Below, one piece after another: positions 47,276 through 54,901 of a stretch of 64,000 nucleotides of DNA. The notes beneath the pieces were generated by a model, which worked only from the letters and a program-made list of their open reading frames with translations, had not been told where the DNA came from and did no database searches. The translations under genes and the position numbers were made by a program. Positions within the stretch are counted from its first letter, which is position 1. Every line of letters starts with the position of its first letter. Source of the DNA: Neorhizobium sp. SOG26 (GTDB lineage: Bacteria; Pseudomonadota; Alphaproteobacteria; Rhizobiales; Rhizobiaceae); the NCBI RefSeq assembly GCF_003491345.1, contig NZ_CP025512.1, positions 2,970,001 to 3,034,000 of the forward strand, read 5' to 3'.

Positions 47276-47713
47276 ATGGCCCGCATAAACCAGACCGAAG
47301 ATTGGCAGGATCGGCACGCGCCGACGATCAGCACGTTCGAGTCGCTGGCGATAGAGGCCTATGGCAATCTTCCTGAAGAATTCCGGGCACTTACGACCAA
47401 TCTGACCATCGAGATCGAAGATTTTCCCGATGACGAGGTCTTCGAGGACATGGCGCTTGAAACGCCGTTCGATCTTCTCGGCCTGTTTGAAGGGCGCGGC
47501 ATCTCGGAACGGTTTTCCATGGAAACCGGCGAGTTGCCGAACCGCATCCGGCTTTATCGCCGGCCCATCCTCGACTACTGGGCCGAAAACGATGAGACGC
47601 TTGGCGATATCATCACCCATGTCCTGATCCACGAGATCGGCCACCATTTTGGCTTGAGCGATGATGACATGGAGCGGATCGAAGCCAGCGCCGAGGATGC
47701 TGCCCAGCGCTGA
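47276..47713 (+). CDS. Metallopeptidase family protein (zincin-like, DUF1025/COG3824)
   Basis: A 145-residue cytoplasmic protein with the zincin core HEIGHHFGLSDDDME (HExxH-x5-D) near residue 120. The preceding strand VLIHEIGHHFG and the block PNRIRLYRRPILD are typical of the MMP-like minimal gluzincins. AGGAG precedes the ATG. No natural substrate is known for the family. It is convergent with the DUF1737 gene, 14 nt away, and not obviously part of an operon. Confidence 0.86.
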   Translation: MARINQTEDWQDRHAPTISTFESLAIEAYGNLPEEFRALTTNLTIEIEDFPDDEVFEDMALETPFDLLGLFEGRGISERFSMETGELPNRIRLYRRPILDYWAENDETLGDIITHVLIHEIGHHFGLSDDDMERIEASAEDAAQR

Positions 47714-47727
47714 CCTTCAGAAGGCGC

Positions 47728-47934
47728 TTATTGCTCGCCGAGCTTCATGCTCGGGTCGTATTCCTTGCCATGCACCGTCTTGGTAACGGCTTGGCCGCAC
47801 TGCATTTCGCCGGTGGTGGCGTTGAAGGCATAGGTCGGCGAGCCATGCAGTTCCCAGCCCTTGGAAAGGGCCAATGAGACCTTGTGACAGAAAGCGGAGT
47901 CGTCTGCGCCGGTGAGAAAGCGGTAGAGCTTCAT
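47728..47934 (-). CDS. DUF1737 domain protein (68 aa)
   Basis: A small cytosolic protein beginning MKLYRFLTGADDSAFCHKV and containing the GWELHGSPTYAFN block that defines DUF1737. Its start overlaps the stop of the CoA-ester lyase gene by four bases (ATGA), so the two are translated together. The function of the domain is unknown; close coupling with a CitE-like lyase suggests that it modulates or is made in proportion to that enzyme. Confidence 0.8.
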   Translation of the reverse strand: MKLYRFLTGADDSAFCHKVSLALSKGWELHGSPTYAFNATTGEMQCGQAVTKTVHGKEYDPSMKLGEQ

Positions 47935-48833
47935 GAGGTTTTCTTTCGTTCTGCGATGATATGCGCGAGGTCCAGGAGCTTATGGGCCTCTTCCAGGTGA
48001 AGCCGCTCGACCATCTTGCCGTCAAGGTTGATGACATTGAGGCTTTGCGCCTCGGGAAGAGCAAAGGCGGCAATGATCGCCTCCGCCTCCCGGACCGCAT
48101 CCGGATCCGGACCGAAATGGGCGTTAGCGGCTTCGATCTGGTTCGGGTGGATCAGCATCTTTCCGGAAAAGCCCATGGCGCGGCCTTGCGCGCATTCGGC
48201 TTCGAAACCTGCCATATCCTTGAAGTCGTTGAAGACGCTGTCGATCACGTCGATGCCATAGGCGCGTCCGGCAAGAACGATCTGCATCAGCCAGGGCACG
48301 AGATAAGCACGGTCCGGCTGCGGCAGCACACCGGTTGCCTTGCGCAGGTCGTTGAGCCCGACCACGAAACATTTGAGCCGCTCGTCCACCCCGGCAAGCG
48401 TCGGGGCATTGATGACGCCTCTCGGCGTCTCGATCATCGCCCAGATGGCGAGGTCGTCGGGTGCCCCCGCTTCTGACAGGAGATCGGCAACTTCCTGGAT
48501 CTGCGCCACGCGCTCGACCTTGGGAATGAGAACGGCATCGGGCGAAGCCTCAATGACCAGTTCCATGTCCGCATGGCCCCAGTCCGTGTCGAGCGGATTG
48601 ATGCGAATGACCGTCTCACGACCCTTCACATCTTGCCGTTCAAAAAACACGCGAAGGTGATCGCGGGCTTCCGCTTTCTTCTCTGGAGCCACGGAATCCT
48701 CGAGATCGAAGATGAAACCGTCGCTGTCGAGGCCAGGAACTTTCTCCAAAGCCCTCGCGTTTGCCGCAGGAACGCTCAGGATCGAGCGCCGAAGGCGAGA
48801 CAAGGCAGGTTTGTTCTGGGTTGAAGCGGGCAT
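47931..48833 (-). CDS. HpcH/HpaI-family CoA-ester lyase (CitE / malyl-CoA lyase-like)
   Basis: A 300-residue (beta/alpha)8-barrel of the citrate-lyase beta/malyl-CoA lyase group. RRSILSVPAANARALEKV opens the fold. DSDGFIFDLEDSVAPEKK carries the metal-binding acids, VIRINPLDTDWG the CoA/metal loop, and AMIETPRGVINA the second metal Glu. KMLIHPNQIEAAN is the C-terminal signature. No citrate lyase alpha or gamma genes are nearby, so it is a stand-alone CoA lyase. (3S)-malyl-CoA thioesterase or beta-methylmalyl-CoA lyase are the likely activities. The ATG at 48833 is chosen; the upstream extension is not conserved in character. Confidence 0.85.
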   Translation of the reverse strand: MPASTQNKPALSRLRRSILSVPAANARALEKVPGLDSDGFIFDLEDSVAPEKKAEARDHLRVFFERQDVKGRETVIRINPLDTDWGHADMELVIEASPDAVLIPKVERVAQIQEVADLLSEAGAPDDLAIWAMIETPRGVINAPTLAGVDERLKCFVVGLNDLRKATGVLPQPDRAYLVPWLMQIVLAGRAYGIDVIDSVFNDFKDMAGFEAECAQGRAMGFSGKMLIHPNQIEAANAHFGPDPDAVREAEAIIAAFALPEAQSLNVINLDGKMVERLHLEEAHKLLDLAHIIAERKKTS

Positions 48834-48940
48834 GCCGCTTTCTGCCAATCTTTTCGATCTGCGGCAATACCGCGCGCTATCAAAGCCCTTGCAAGCAAGG
48901 CTCGCAGGGCCCACATTCTCAGGTGAGAAAGGTATCGTCC

Positions 48941-49168
48941 ATGCAAAACATCCGCGCATTCCTTGTCATCGTATCGGCCATCGCAGTGCTTGCCATGGCA
49001 GCTCTCCTGACGGCATCGCTGACTGTCGCGTTTGCGGGTACGCTCGCAATCCTGTCGATCGGTCGTGCAGTTTCGATGCGCCTCAAGCCGGTTCCGGTGA
49101 AGGCAAAGGCCAAGCAGGACCAGATGCGCGTCTGGAATGACGGCCGCGGGACAATCATCGACCTTTAA
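48941..49168 (+). CDS. Small membrane protein of unknown function (75 aa)
   Basis: A short protein with two adjacent hydrophobic stretches (FLVIVSAIAVLAMAALLTA, then SLTVAFAGTLAILSIG), followed by a basic juxtamembrane region and the tail RVWNDGRGTIIDL. The ATG has GAAAGG nine nt upstream. Codon use matches its neighbours, so it looks like a real gene. I do not recognise the family; it lies between a CoA lyase on the other strand and leuD. Confidence 0.6.
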   Translation: MQNIRAFLVIVSAIAVLAMAALLTASLTVAFAGTLAILSIGRAVSMRLKPVPVKAKAKQDQMRVWNDGRGTIIDL

Positions 49169-49183
49169 TCAAGGCCGATGGCG

Positions 49184-49215
49184 CAACCGGTCGCAGGCCT
49201 TCGGCGTACCGGTTG
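49184..49215 (+). other. Hairpin between the 75-residue gene and leuD
   Basis: CAACCGGT (49184-49191) pairs with ACCGGTTG (49208-49215); an inner CGC/GCG can extend the stem past a bulged T. It may terminate the small gene or act in the leuD leader. Confidence 0.4.
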
Positions 49216-49263
49216 TCCCCAAACAGTCCTTCAAATTCCCGGACTTTTGCTTTAAGGCAGCTT

Positions 49264-49285
49264 CCACATCATCCCCATGTGGAGG
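49264..49285 (+). promoter_or_regulatory. Hairpin that masks part of the leuD ribosome-binding site
   Basis: CCACAT (49264-49269) pairs with ATGTGG (49277-49282), whose last bases are the first GG of the Shine-Dalgarno GGAGG (49281-49285). The stem could therefore limit leuD initiation; function is inferred. Confidence 0.35.
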
Positions 49286-49291
49286 CCGATC

Positions 49292-49897
49292 ATGGAAAAG
49301 TTTACAAAGCTCACCGGCGTAGCCGCGCCGCTTCCGGTCATCAATATTGACACGGACATGATCATTCCGAAGGATTACCTCAAGACCATCAAGCGCACCG
49401 GTCTTGGCAAGGGTCTCTTCTCCGAAGCCCGTTACAACGACGACGGCACGGAAAATCCGGATTTCGTTCTCAACAAGCCCGCTTATCGCAACGCCAAGAT
49501 TCTGGTCGCCGGCGATAATTTCGGCTGCGGCTCGTCGCGCGAGCACGCGCCCTGGGCGCTTCTCGACTTCGGCATCCGCTGCGTGATCTCCACCAGCTTT
49601 GCGGACATCTTCTACAACAACTGCTTCAAGAACGGCATTCTGCCGATCGTCGTCTCTCCGGAAGACCTGGAGAAGCTCATGGACGATGCCGAGCGTGGCG
49701 CCAACGCCATCCTGACGGTTGACCTCGAAGCCCAGGAAATCACCGGTCCCGATGGTGGCTCGATCCATTTCGACATCGATCCCGGCCGCCGCCACATCCT
49801 GCTCGAAGGGCTGGACGACATCGCCTCCACGCTGAAGAGCGACAGCGCCATCAGCAGCTTCGAAAGCAAGACCAGCGCCCAGCGCCCCTGGCTCTGA
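49292..49897 (+). CDS. leuD: 3-isopropylmalate dehydratase small subunit
   Basis: LeuD with LeuC isomerises isopropylmalate in leucine synthesis; leuC is not in this window. The 201-residue protein has the aconitase swivel-domain marks [19 protein letters not shown] and [17 protein letters not shown], with [20 protein letters not shown], whose core is [10 protein letters not shown], further on. GGAGG six nt before the ATG at 49292 decides the start against an ATG fifteen nt earlier. A RidA gene follows 12 nt after its stop, then leuB, so the three are likely co-regulated. Confidence 0.96.
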   Translation: MEKFTKLTGVAAPLPVINIDTDMIIPKDYLKTIKRTGLGKGLFSEARYNDDGTENPDFVLNKPAYRNAKILVAGDNFGCGSSREHAPWALLDFGIRCVISTSFADIFYNNCFKNGILPIVVSPEDLEKLMDDAERGANAILTVDLEAQEITGPDGGSIHFDIDPGRRHILLEGLDDIASTLKSDSAISSFESKTSAQRPWL

Positions 49898-49909
49898 CCG
49901 GAGCCCGTC

Positions 49910-50299
49910 ATGGTCCAGCGCATCTCATCCGGATCGCCCTTTGAAGCGCGGATCGGTTATTCGCGTGCCGTCGTTGACCGGGACATGGTCTATGTCTCGG
50001 GCACGACCGGCTACGATTATGCCACGATGCAGATGCCGGATGATGTTGCAGCCCAGACCCGCAATGCGCTCGGCACCATCGAAAAGGCATTGAAGGAAGC
50101 GGGCAGCGGCCTGCAGGATGTTGTGCGGGTGCGTTATTACCTCGTCGACATGGCCGATTACGATGCCGTGGTTGCGGTTCTTGGTGAAACATTTGCCGAC
50201 ATCCGCCCCGCCGCGACAATGGTCGTGTGCGGGCTGACCACGCCGGACATGAAGATCGAAATCGAGGTGACGGCCCGCATCGGCGCCGGCGCTTCCTGA
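49910..50299 (+). CDS. RidA-family protein (YjgF/YER057c/UK114)
   Basis: RidA enzymes hydrolyse reactive enamine/imine intermediates made by PLP enzymes, including those of branched-chain amino acid metabolism. This 129-residue member has RIGYSRAVVDRDMVYVSGTTG, QTRNALGTIEKALKEAG and the catalytic-loop region RVRYYLVDMADYD. The C-terminal Arg/Glu pocket is weaker than in canonical RidA (PAATMVVCGLTTPDMKIEIEV, beginning PAATMVVCGL), as in Rid subfamilies of rhizobia. Lying between leuD and leuB suggests that it protects leucine synthesis, but deaminase activity on those substrates is inferred. Confidence 0.88.
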   Translation: MVQRISSGSPFEARIGYSRAVVDRDMVYVSGTTGYDYATMQMPDDVAAQTRNALGTIEKALKEAGSGLQDVVRVRYYLVDMADYDAVVAVLGETFADIRPAATMVVCGLTTPDMKIEIEVTARIGAGAS

Positions 50300-50309
50300 A
50301 CCATCAAAG

Positions 50310-50339
50310 CCTCGTCCTGCGCGGCAGGCTCGGACGAGG
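50310..50339 (+). other. Hairpin between ridA and leuB
   Basis: CCTCGTCC (50310-50317) pairs with GGACGAGG (50332-50339); an inner CCTGC/GCAGG stem can form instead. It is a likely attenuating or processing hairpin in the leader of leuB; no T-run follows. Confidence 0.4.
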
Positions 50340-50402
50340 TATGCCAGACGCGGATGTCCCGCGGCGGGAGGATCAAGAGCCTGCTCGTGAAAAGGGATAT
50401 AC

Positions 50403-51512
50403 ATGGCAAAGAACCTCTTCCTCCTCCCCGGTGATGGCATCGGCCCCGAGGCCATGGGCGAAGTCCGCAAGATCATCGCCCACATGAACGACGCGATGGG
50501 CGCCGATTTCGCACTCGATGAAGGCCTCGTCGGGGGTAGCGCCTATGACGCCCATGGCGCCGCGATCTCGGAAGAGGACATGGCCAAGGCCATGGCAGCA
50601 GACGCGGTCCTGTTTGGCGCGGTCGGCGGCCCGAAATGGGATCACGTTCCTTATGAAGTACGCCCGGAAGCCGGCCTCCTGCGACTGCGCAAGGACATGG
50701 AGCTCTTCGCCAACCTTCGCCCGGCGATCTGCTACCCGGCACTGGCATCGGCTTCCTCGCTGAAGCCGGAACTCGTTGAAGGCCTCGACATCCTGATCGT
50801 CCGCGAACTCACCGGCGGCGTCTATTTCGGCGAACCGAAGGAGATCATCGATCTCGGCAACGGCCAGAAGCGCGGCATCGACACCCAGGTCTACGACACC
50901 TATGAGATCGAGCGCATCGCCGGCGTCGCCTTCGAGCTGGCACGCACCCGCAAGAACGCCGTCTGCTCCATGGAAAAGCGCAATGTCATGAAGTCGGGCG
51001 TGCTTTGGAACCAGGTCGTCACGGAAACCCACAAGCGCTCCTACTCCGACGTCAAGCTTGAGCACATGCTGGCCGATGCCGGCGGTATGCAGCTTGTCCG
51101 CGCGCCCAAGCAGTTCGACGTGATCGTCACCGACAACCTGTTCGGCGACATGTTGTCTGACGTCGCGGCCATGCTCACCGGCTCGCTCGGCATGCTGCCG
51201 TCGGCCTCGCTCGGCGCACCGGACGCCAAGACCGGCAAGCGCAAGGCGCTTTATGAGCCGGTGCACGGGTCGGCGCCGGATATCGCCGGCAAGGGCATTG
51301 CCAACCCGATCGCCATGATCGCCTCGTTTGCCATGTGCCTGCGCTATTCCTTCAACATGGTGAAGGAAGCCGACAACCTCGAAAAGGCGATCGCGAACGT
51401 GCTCGACCAGGGCATCCGCACGAGCGACATCATGGCCGAAGGCGCCCGCCAGGTCGGCACGACCGAGATGGGCGACGCGATCCTCAAGGAATTCGCAAGC
51501 CTCTCTGCCTGA
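50403..51512 (+). CDS. leuB: 3-isopropylmalate dehydrogenase
   Basis: The NAD-dependent oxidative decarboxylase of leucine synthesis, 369 residues. [17 protein letters not shown] opens the fold. [22 protein letters not shown], then [12 protein letters not shown] carry substrate residues, and [27 protein letters not shown], with core [10 protein letters not shown], binds metal. [19 protein letters not shown] holds the NAD-specific region that separates it from isocitrate dehydrogenase. It is followed by an 11-bp perfect palindromic terminator. Confidence 0.97.
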   Translation: MAKNLFLLPGDGIGPEAMGEVRKIIAHMNDAMGADFALDEGLVGGSAYDAHGAAISEEDMAKAMAADAVLFGAVGGPKWDHVPYEVRPEAGLLRLRKDMELFANLRPAICYPALASASSLKPELVEGLDILIVRELTGGVYFGEPKEIIDLGNGQKRGIDTQVYDTYEIERIAGVAFELARTRKNAVCSMEKRNVMKSGVLWNQVVTETHKRSYSDVKLEHMLADAGGMQLVRAPKQFDVIVTDNLFGDMLSDVAAMLTGSLGMLPSASLGAPDAKTGKRKALYEPVHGSAPDIAGKGIANPIAMIASFAMCLRYSFNMVKEADNLEKAIANVLDQGIRTSDIMAEGARQVGTTEMGDAILKEFASLSA

Positions 51513-51522
51513 CATTTGAATC

Positions 51523-51548
51523 AAGGCCTCCCCACACGGGGAGGCCTT
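51523..51548 (+). terminator. Palindromic terminator after leuB
   Basis: AAGGCCTCCCC (51523-51533) pairs perfectly with GGGGAGGCCTT (51538-51548) around ACAC. The T-run is short, but the stem is strong. Confidence 0.75.
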
Positions 51549-51635
51549 AGCCCCCCTGCTGCGGTCACAACCTCTACCCAAGTTTCAGATTCTATGGGAG
51601 AAGCAGGAGCGAAATCCTGCCTTTGGAAGAGGTCG

Positions 51636-52478
51636 ATGAAGCGCACGATCGGGAAGCTGAGACTACGGCGCGACCGTTACCGGTCGGCGCCACCTTTACC
51701 GCGCCTGTGGTCTTTCGCTTTGGTGACGATCAACCTGATCCTCATCGCCTTCCTGATCCTTGATACACCGGTCGGATCCTACGCGCCGCACACCCCTTAT
51801 ATCCTCAGGCGCATCGGCCGTATCGTCACCGAATTCGGCAATTCCGGCTGGGTCCTGCTCGCAAGCGCCTTGCTGTTCTTTGAAGCTTGGGCCGTGACCC
51901 GCCTGGCGCCGACATGCAAGGCCCGCGTTCAGGCCATGTATGTCACGCATATCGCCGCCTTCATGTTGATCTCGGTCTCTCTGTCGGGACTGGCTGCAAA
52001 CGTGCTGAAACGGGCGATTGGCCGAGCCCGGCCAGGCATGTTTGCCGAATGGGGTGCCTTCGGTTTCCAGCCCTTCGCGCATAACTCGCGATTTGAAAGC
52101 TTCCCCTCCGGTCATGCGACAACGGTGGGTGCCATTCTCATGGTGCTTGCGCTTCTCGCGCCGCGCTACCGGGTCTTGTTCGTGATCTCGGCGCTGTGGC
52201 TTGGCTTGTCGCGCGTGCTGGTGGCCATGCATTACCCGAGCGACGTGGTGGCAGGCCTCACCTTCGGTGCCTGGTGTTCGCTGCTCGTCGCCATCATGTT
52301 TGCCCGCCACGGCCTCCTGTTCCGGCAGGCGACAGACGGTTGGCCGGTGCTGCGTCGTCCGATCCCGTTCGGGCTGCGGCCCAACTGGACGGCACTGCCG
52401 CTGCCGCCCCGCGGCGTGCCTCCCAAGCCACCGACACCCGTCGACGTCACGCCGCCAGCCGGCCTGAAGCCGCTGTAA
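51636..52478 (+). CDS. PAP2-family membrane phosphatase
   Basis: A 280-residue integral membrane phosphatase with the three PAP2 motifs: KRAIGRARP, PSGHATT and SRVLVAMHYPSDVVAG, the last with the catalytic His. About five to six hydrophobic helices are seen. The proline-rich tail (LPPRGVPPKPPTPVDVTPP) is cytosolic or periplasmic and variable. GGAAGAGG precedes the ATG at 51636. In rhizobia, family members dephosphorylate lipid A (LpxE/LpxF), undecaprenyl pyrophosphate or phosphatidylglycerol phosphate; sequence alone cannot choose. The gene is monocistronic. Confidence 0.88.
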   Translation: MKRTIGKLRLRRDRYRSAPPLPRLWSFALVTINLILIAFLILDTPVGSYAPHTPYILRRIGRIVTEFGNSGWVLLASALLFFEAWAVTRLAPTCKARVQAMYVTHIAAFMLISVSLSGLAANVLKRAIGRARPGMFAEWGAFGFQPFAHNSRFESFPSGHATTVGAILMVLALLAPRYRVLFVISALWLGLSRVLVAMHYPSDVVAGLTFGAWCSLLVAIMFARHGLLFRQATDGWPVLRRPIPFGLRPNWTALPLPPRGVPPKPPTPVDVTPPAGLKPL

Positions 52479-52547
52479 CGCAAATCGGCTACGACTGACC
52501 CGCGCAGTCCAACCCGCGCGGGTGACGACCCTCCTGCCATGCTTCCC

Positions 52548-52575
52548 TTGACTCGCGCCAAAAATCTTCTAAACA
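52548..52575 (+). promoter_or_regulatory. Promoter-like element upstream of the asd leader
   Basis: TTGACT (52548-52553), a 16-nt spacer and TAAACA (52570-52575) predict a transcript start near 52582. That leaves only about 16 nt before the leader ORF and about 250 nt before asd. Confidence 0.5.
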
Positions 52576-52598
52576 GCTTCGCGAACGGGAAAACACCC

Positions 52599-52718
52599 AT
52601 GCGCGTCCGCGAGCACCACATCGCTGCTTTCGCATCGCCGGCCTTCCAGGCCGGTCAACGGGCATGTTTTGCCGCTTTCTCCAAAACCAAGGCCAAAACG
52701 ACGACGAAAACCGTCTGA
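52599..52718 (+). CDS. Putative Lys/Thr-rich leader peptide of asd (39 aa)
   Basis: A short frame with GGGA eight nt before its ATG, directly behind a promoter-like element. Its first two thirds are unremarkable, but the last twelve codons read S-K-T-K-A-K-T-T-T-K-T-V, with four Lys and five Thr, immediately before TGA. Asd makes aspartate semialdehyde, the branch point for lysine and threonine, so these are exactly the control codons expected of an attenuator. A hairpin (52638-52654) lies inside the ORF, and further stems follow it. I know of no described leader of this kind for asd; this is read from the sequence and needs comparative proof. Confidence 0.6.
   Translation: MRVREHHIAAFASPAFQAGQRACFAAFSKTKAKTTTKTV
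52638..52654 (+). promoter_or_regulatory. Leader stem 1:2 within the asd leader ORF
   Basis: CCGGCC (52638-52643) pairs with GGCCGG (52649-52654) around TTCCA. The second arm can instead pair with CCGGC at 52743-52747, giving a mutually exclusive structure as in classical attenuators. Confidence 0.45.
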
Positions 52719-52740
52719 CGTCTCTGGCCCGCCGCTCTCT

Positions 52741-52757
52741 CCCCGGCAAGGCCGGGG
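52741..52757 (+). promoter_or_regulatory. Leader stem 3:4 before asd, with adjacent anti-RBS stretch
   Basis: CCCCGGC (52741-52747) pairs with GCCGGGG (52751-52757) around a 3-nt loop. The preceding TCTCTCC (52736-52742) is complementary to GGAGAGA (52808-52814), and CTCTCT to AGAGAG (52821-52826) just before the asd ATG. Forming the stem or masking the ribosome-binding region are therefore alternatives. No T-run follows, so translational control is more likely than intrinsic termination. Confidence 0.45.
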
Positions 52758-52833
52758 ACCGGAACTCCGCGCCGGCTAAAGGTGCGGCTTCCCCCTCACC
52801 AGATCGAGGAGAGACAGAAAAGAGAGCAAGATA

Positions 52834-53868
52834 ATGGGTTTCAAGATCGCAGTCGCCGGAGCAACCGGCAATGTCGGCAGGGAAATGCTGACCATCCTCT
52901 CCGAGCGCGGCTTCCCGGCCGATGAAGTCGTGGCTTTGGCTTCCGCCCGCAGCCAGGGCACGGAAGTTTCCTTTGGCGACAAGACGCTGAAGGTTGCCAA
53001 CCTGGAGAACTACGATTTCTCCGATACCGATATTTGCCTGATGTCGGCTGGCGGCGATGTGTCCAAGAAGTGGTCGCCGAAGATCGGCGCGCAGGGCTGC
53101 GTCGTGATCGACAACTCGTCCGCCTGGCGTTACGACGCCGAGGTGCCGCTCATCGTTCCGGAAGTGAACGCCGACGCGATCTCGTCCTTCTCCAAGAAGA
53201 ACATCATTGCGAACCCGAATTGCTCGACCGCCCAGCTCGTCGTGGCACTGAAGCCGCTGCACGACGTGGCGAAGATCAAGCGCGTTGTGGTTTCGACCTA
53301 CCAGTCCGTTTCGGGCGCCGGCAAGGAAGGCATGGACGAGCTTTTCACGCAGACGCGCGCTGTCTTCGTCGCCGACCCGGTCGAATCCAAGAAGTTCACC
53401 AAGCGCATCGCCTTCAACGTCATTCCGCACATCGATAGCTTCATGGAAGACGGCTACACGAAGGAAGAGTGGAAGGTCCTGGCCGAAACCAAGAAGATGC
53501 TTGATCCCAAGATCAAGGTCACCTGCACGGCCGTGCGCGTTCCGGTCTTCATCGGCCACTCCGAGTCCGTCAACATCGAGTTCGAAAACGAGATTACCGC
53601 TGACCAGGCGCGTGAGATCCTGCGCGAAGCACCGGGCTGCCTTGTCATCGACAAGCACGAGAACGGCGGATACATCACCCCGGTCGAATGCGCCGGCGAA
53701 GACGCCACCTACATCTCGCGTATCCGCGAAGACGCAACCGTCGAGAACGGCCTCAACATGTGGGTCGTCTCCGACAACCTGCGCAAGGGCGCGGCTCTCA
53801 ACGCCGTCCAGATCGCCGAACTGCTGGTCAACCGCGCGCTGATCAAGCCGCGCAAGGCCGCAGCCTGA
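52834..53868 (+). CDS. asd: Aspartate-semialdehyde dehydrogenase
   Basis: The NADPH-dependent enzyme making aspartate semialdehyde for lysine, threonine, methionine and diaminopimelate. The 344-residue protein has the N-terminal nucleotide-binding start VAGATGNVGREMLTIL, the catalytic cysteine in NPNCSTAQLV, and the substrate residues in STYQSVSGAGKEG and RVPVFIGHSES. A long leader (52479-52833) precedes it, with a promoter-like element, a Lys/Thr-rich ORF and alternative stems. Purine-rich sequence (AGAGAG) before the ATG is its likely ribosome-binding site. A terminator-like hairpin follows. Confidence 0.97.
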   Translation: MGFKIAVAGATGNVGREMLTILSERGFPADEVVALASARSQGTEVSFGDKTLKVANLENYDFSDTDICLMSAGGDVSKKWSPKIGAQGCVVIDNSSAWRYDAEVPLIVPEVNADAISSFSKKNIIANPNCSTAQLVVALKPLHDVAKIKRVVVSTYQSVSGAGKEGMDELFTQTRAVFVADPVESKKFTKRIAFNVIPHIDSFMEDGYTKEEWKVLAETKKMLDPKIKVTCTAVRVPVFIGHSESVNIEFENEITADQAREILREAPGCLVIDKHENGGYITPVECAGEDATYISRIREDATVENGLNMWVVSDNLRKGAALNAVQIAELLVNRALIKPRKAAA

Positions 53869-53893
53869 GCGTATCGGATTATTAAGCATGTTG

Positions 53894-53930
53894 AAGTAGT
53901 AGACCTCGCCAGAAATGGCGGGGTTTACTT
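53894..53930 (+). terminator. Terminator-like hairpin after asd
   Basis: CCTCGCC pairs with GGCGGGG (one G-T wobble) around AGAAAT, and the flanks AAGTA/TACTT can extend the stem. The T content after the stem is modest. Confidence 0.65.
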
Positions 53931-54068
53931 GTCATCGCACCGGGTTCACGAACTATTCATGAGCCTCAGGCTTGCGATTGTTTGTTTGCACCGTCATAAG
54001 GCCGCCTTCAGCACACATTCCGGGCGCTTCCGGCCGAGCGGCCCGGCATTAGAAACGGGTTTGACAGC

Positions 54069-54881
54069 ATGAAAAAGATATTGCTGGCAGGATTGATCGC
54101 TTCGGGCTTCATGACCGCCAATCCAGCACTGGCTGCCCTTCAATGCGGCAATGACTCTTCCGGCTTTGCCCGCTGGGTCGATGAATTCAAGCGCGTGGCA
54201 CCCGCCAACGGCATCAACCCGTCGGTCGTGGAACGTGCTTTCGCCAACGTTTCCTACAACCGCGCCACGATCAGCGCTGACCGCGGCCAGAAAAGCTTCA
54301 AGCTTTCCTTCGAGGAATTCCTGAAGAAGCGCGGCGGAGCGGCGATTGTTTCGCGCGGCAAGACCATGAAGAAGAACCAGGCCCAGTTGCTGGCGTCGAT
54401 CGAGCGCCGTTACGGCGTGCCGGCAGGTCCGCTGCTGGCGATCTGGGGCATGGAAACCGGCTTCGGCAACTTCATGGGCGACCAGCACACGCTCTCGGCT
54501 GTTGCAACGCTCGCTTACGACTGCCGCCGCTCTGCCTATTTCACCGAACAGCTTTACGCAGCACTTCAGCTCGTGGCCCGCGGTGATCTTAGCGTAAATG
54601 CCCGTGGCGCCGCCCATGGCGAAATCGGCCAGACGCAGTTCCTGCCACTCAACGTCATCCGCTACGGCGCTGACGGCGACGGCGACGGCCATGTCGATAT
54701 GGTCCGCTCGCGTGCCGACGCACTGGCGTCGACCGCAAACTTCCTGAAGGGCCATGGCTGGCGTCCGGGTGCTGGTTACCAGCCGGGTGAGCCGAACTTC
54801 GTCGCCATCCAGGGATGGAACGCTGCAAGCGTTTATCAGCGCGCCATCGCCTATCTCGGCGCGCAGATCGACGGGAAGTAA
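54069..54881 (+). CDS. Lytic murein transglycosylase, MltB family
   Basis: A 270-residue exported peptidoglycan-cleaving enzyme (GH103-like). A Sec signal ends near NPALA-ALQCG. The catalytic glutamate is in IWGMETGFGNFMGD, followed by SAVATLAYDCRRS and the AHGEIGQTQFLPLNVIRYGADGDGDG block (AHGEIGQTQF core), which is a calcium-like acidic loop typical of Slt35/MltB. It lacks the C-terminal peptidoglycan-binding domain of longer family members. Transcribed alone, convergent with the carbonic anhydrase gene. Confidence 0.92.
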   Translation: MKKILLAGLIASGFMTANPALAALQCGNDSSGFARWVDEFKRVAPANGINPSVVERAFANVSYNRATISADRGQKSFKLSFEEFLKKRGGAAIVSRGKTMKKNQAQLLASIERRYGVPAGPLLAIWGMETGFGNFMGDQHTLSAVATLAYDCRRSAYFTEQLYAALQLVARGDLSVNARGAAHGEIGQTQFLPLNVIRYGADGDGDGHVDMVRSRADALASTANFLKGHGWRPGAGYQPGEPNFVAIQGWNAASVYQRAIAYLGAQIDGK

Positions 54882-54901
54882 TCAGAAAAGACCGTAAAGT
54901 T

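Noticed and set aside
52489..53889. A 466-codon minus-strand frame across asd and its leader
   Set aside because: Antisense to asd; the part opposite the leader is low-complexity. It does not explain the plus-strand Lys/Thr-rich ORF.
53958..54072. A 37-codon frame ending on the MltB start codon (ATGA overlap)
   Set aside because: No ribosome-binding site before its ATG and no control codons or structure; the overlap looks accidental.
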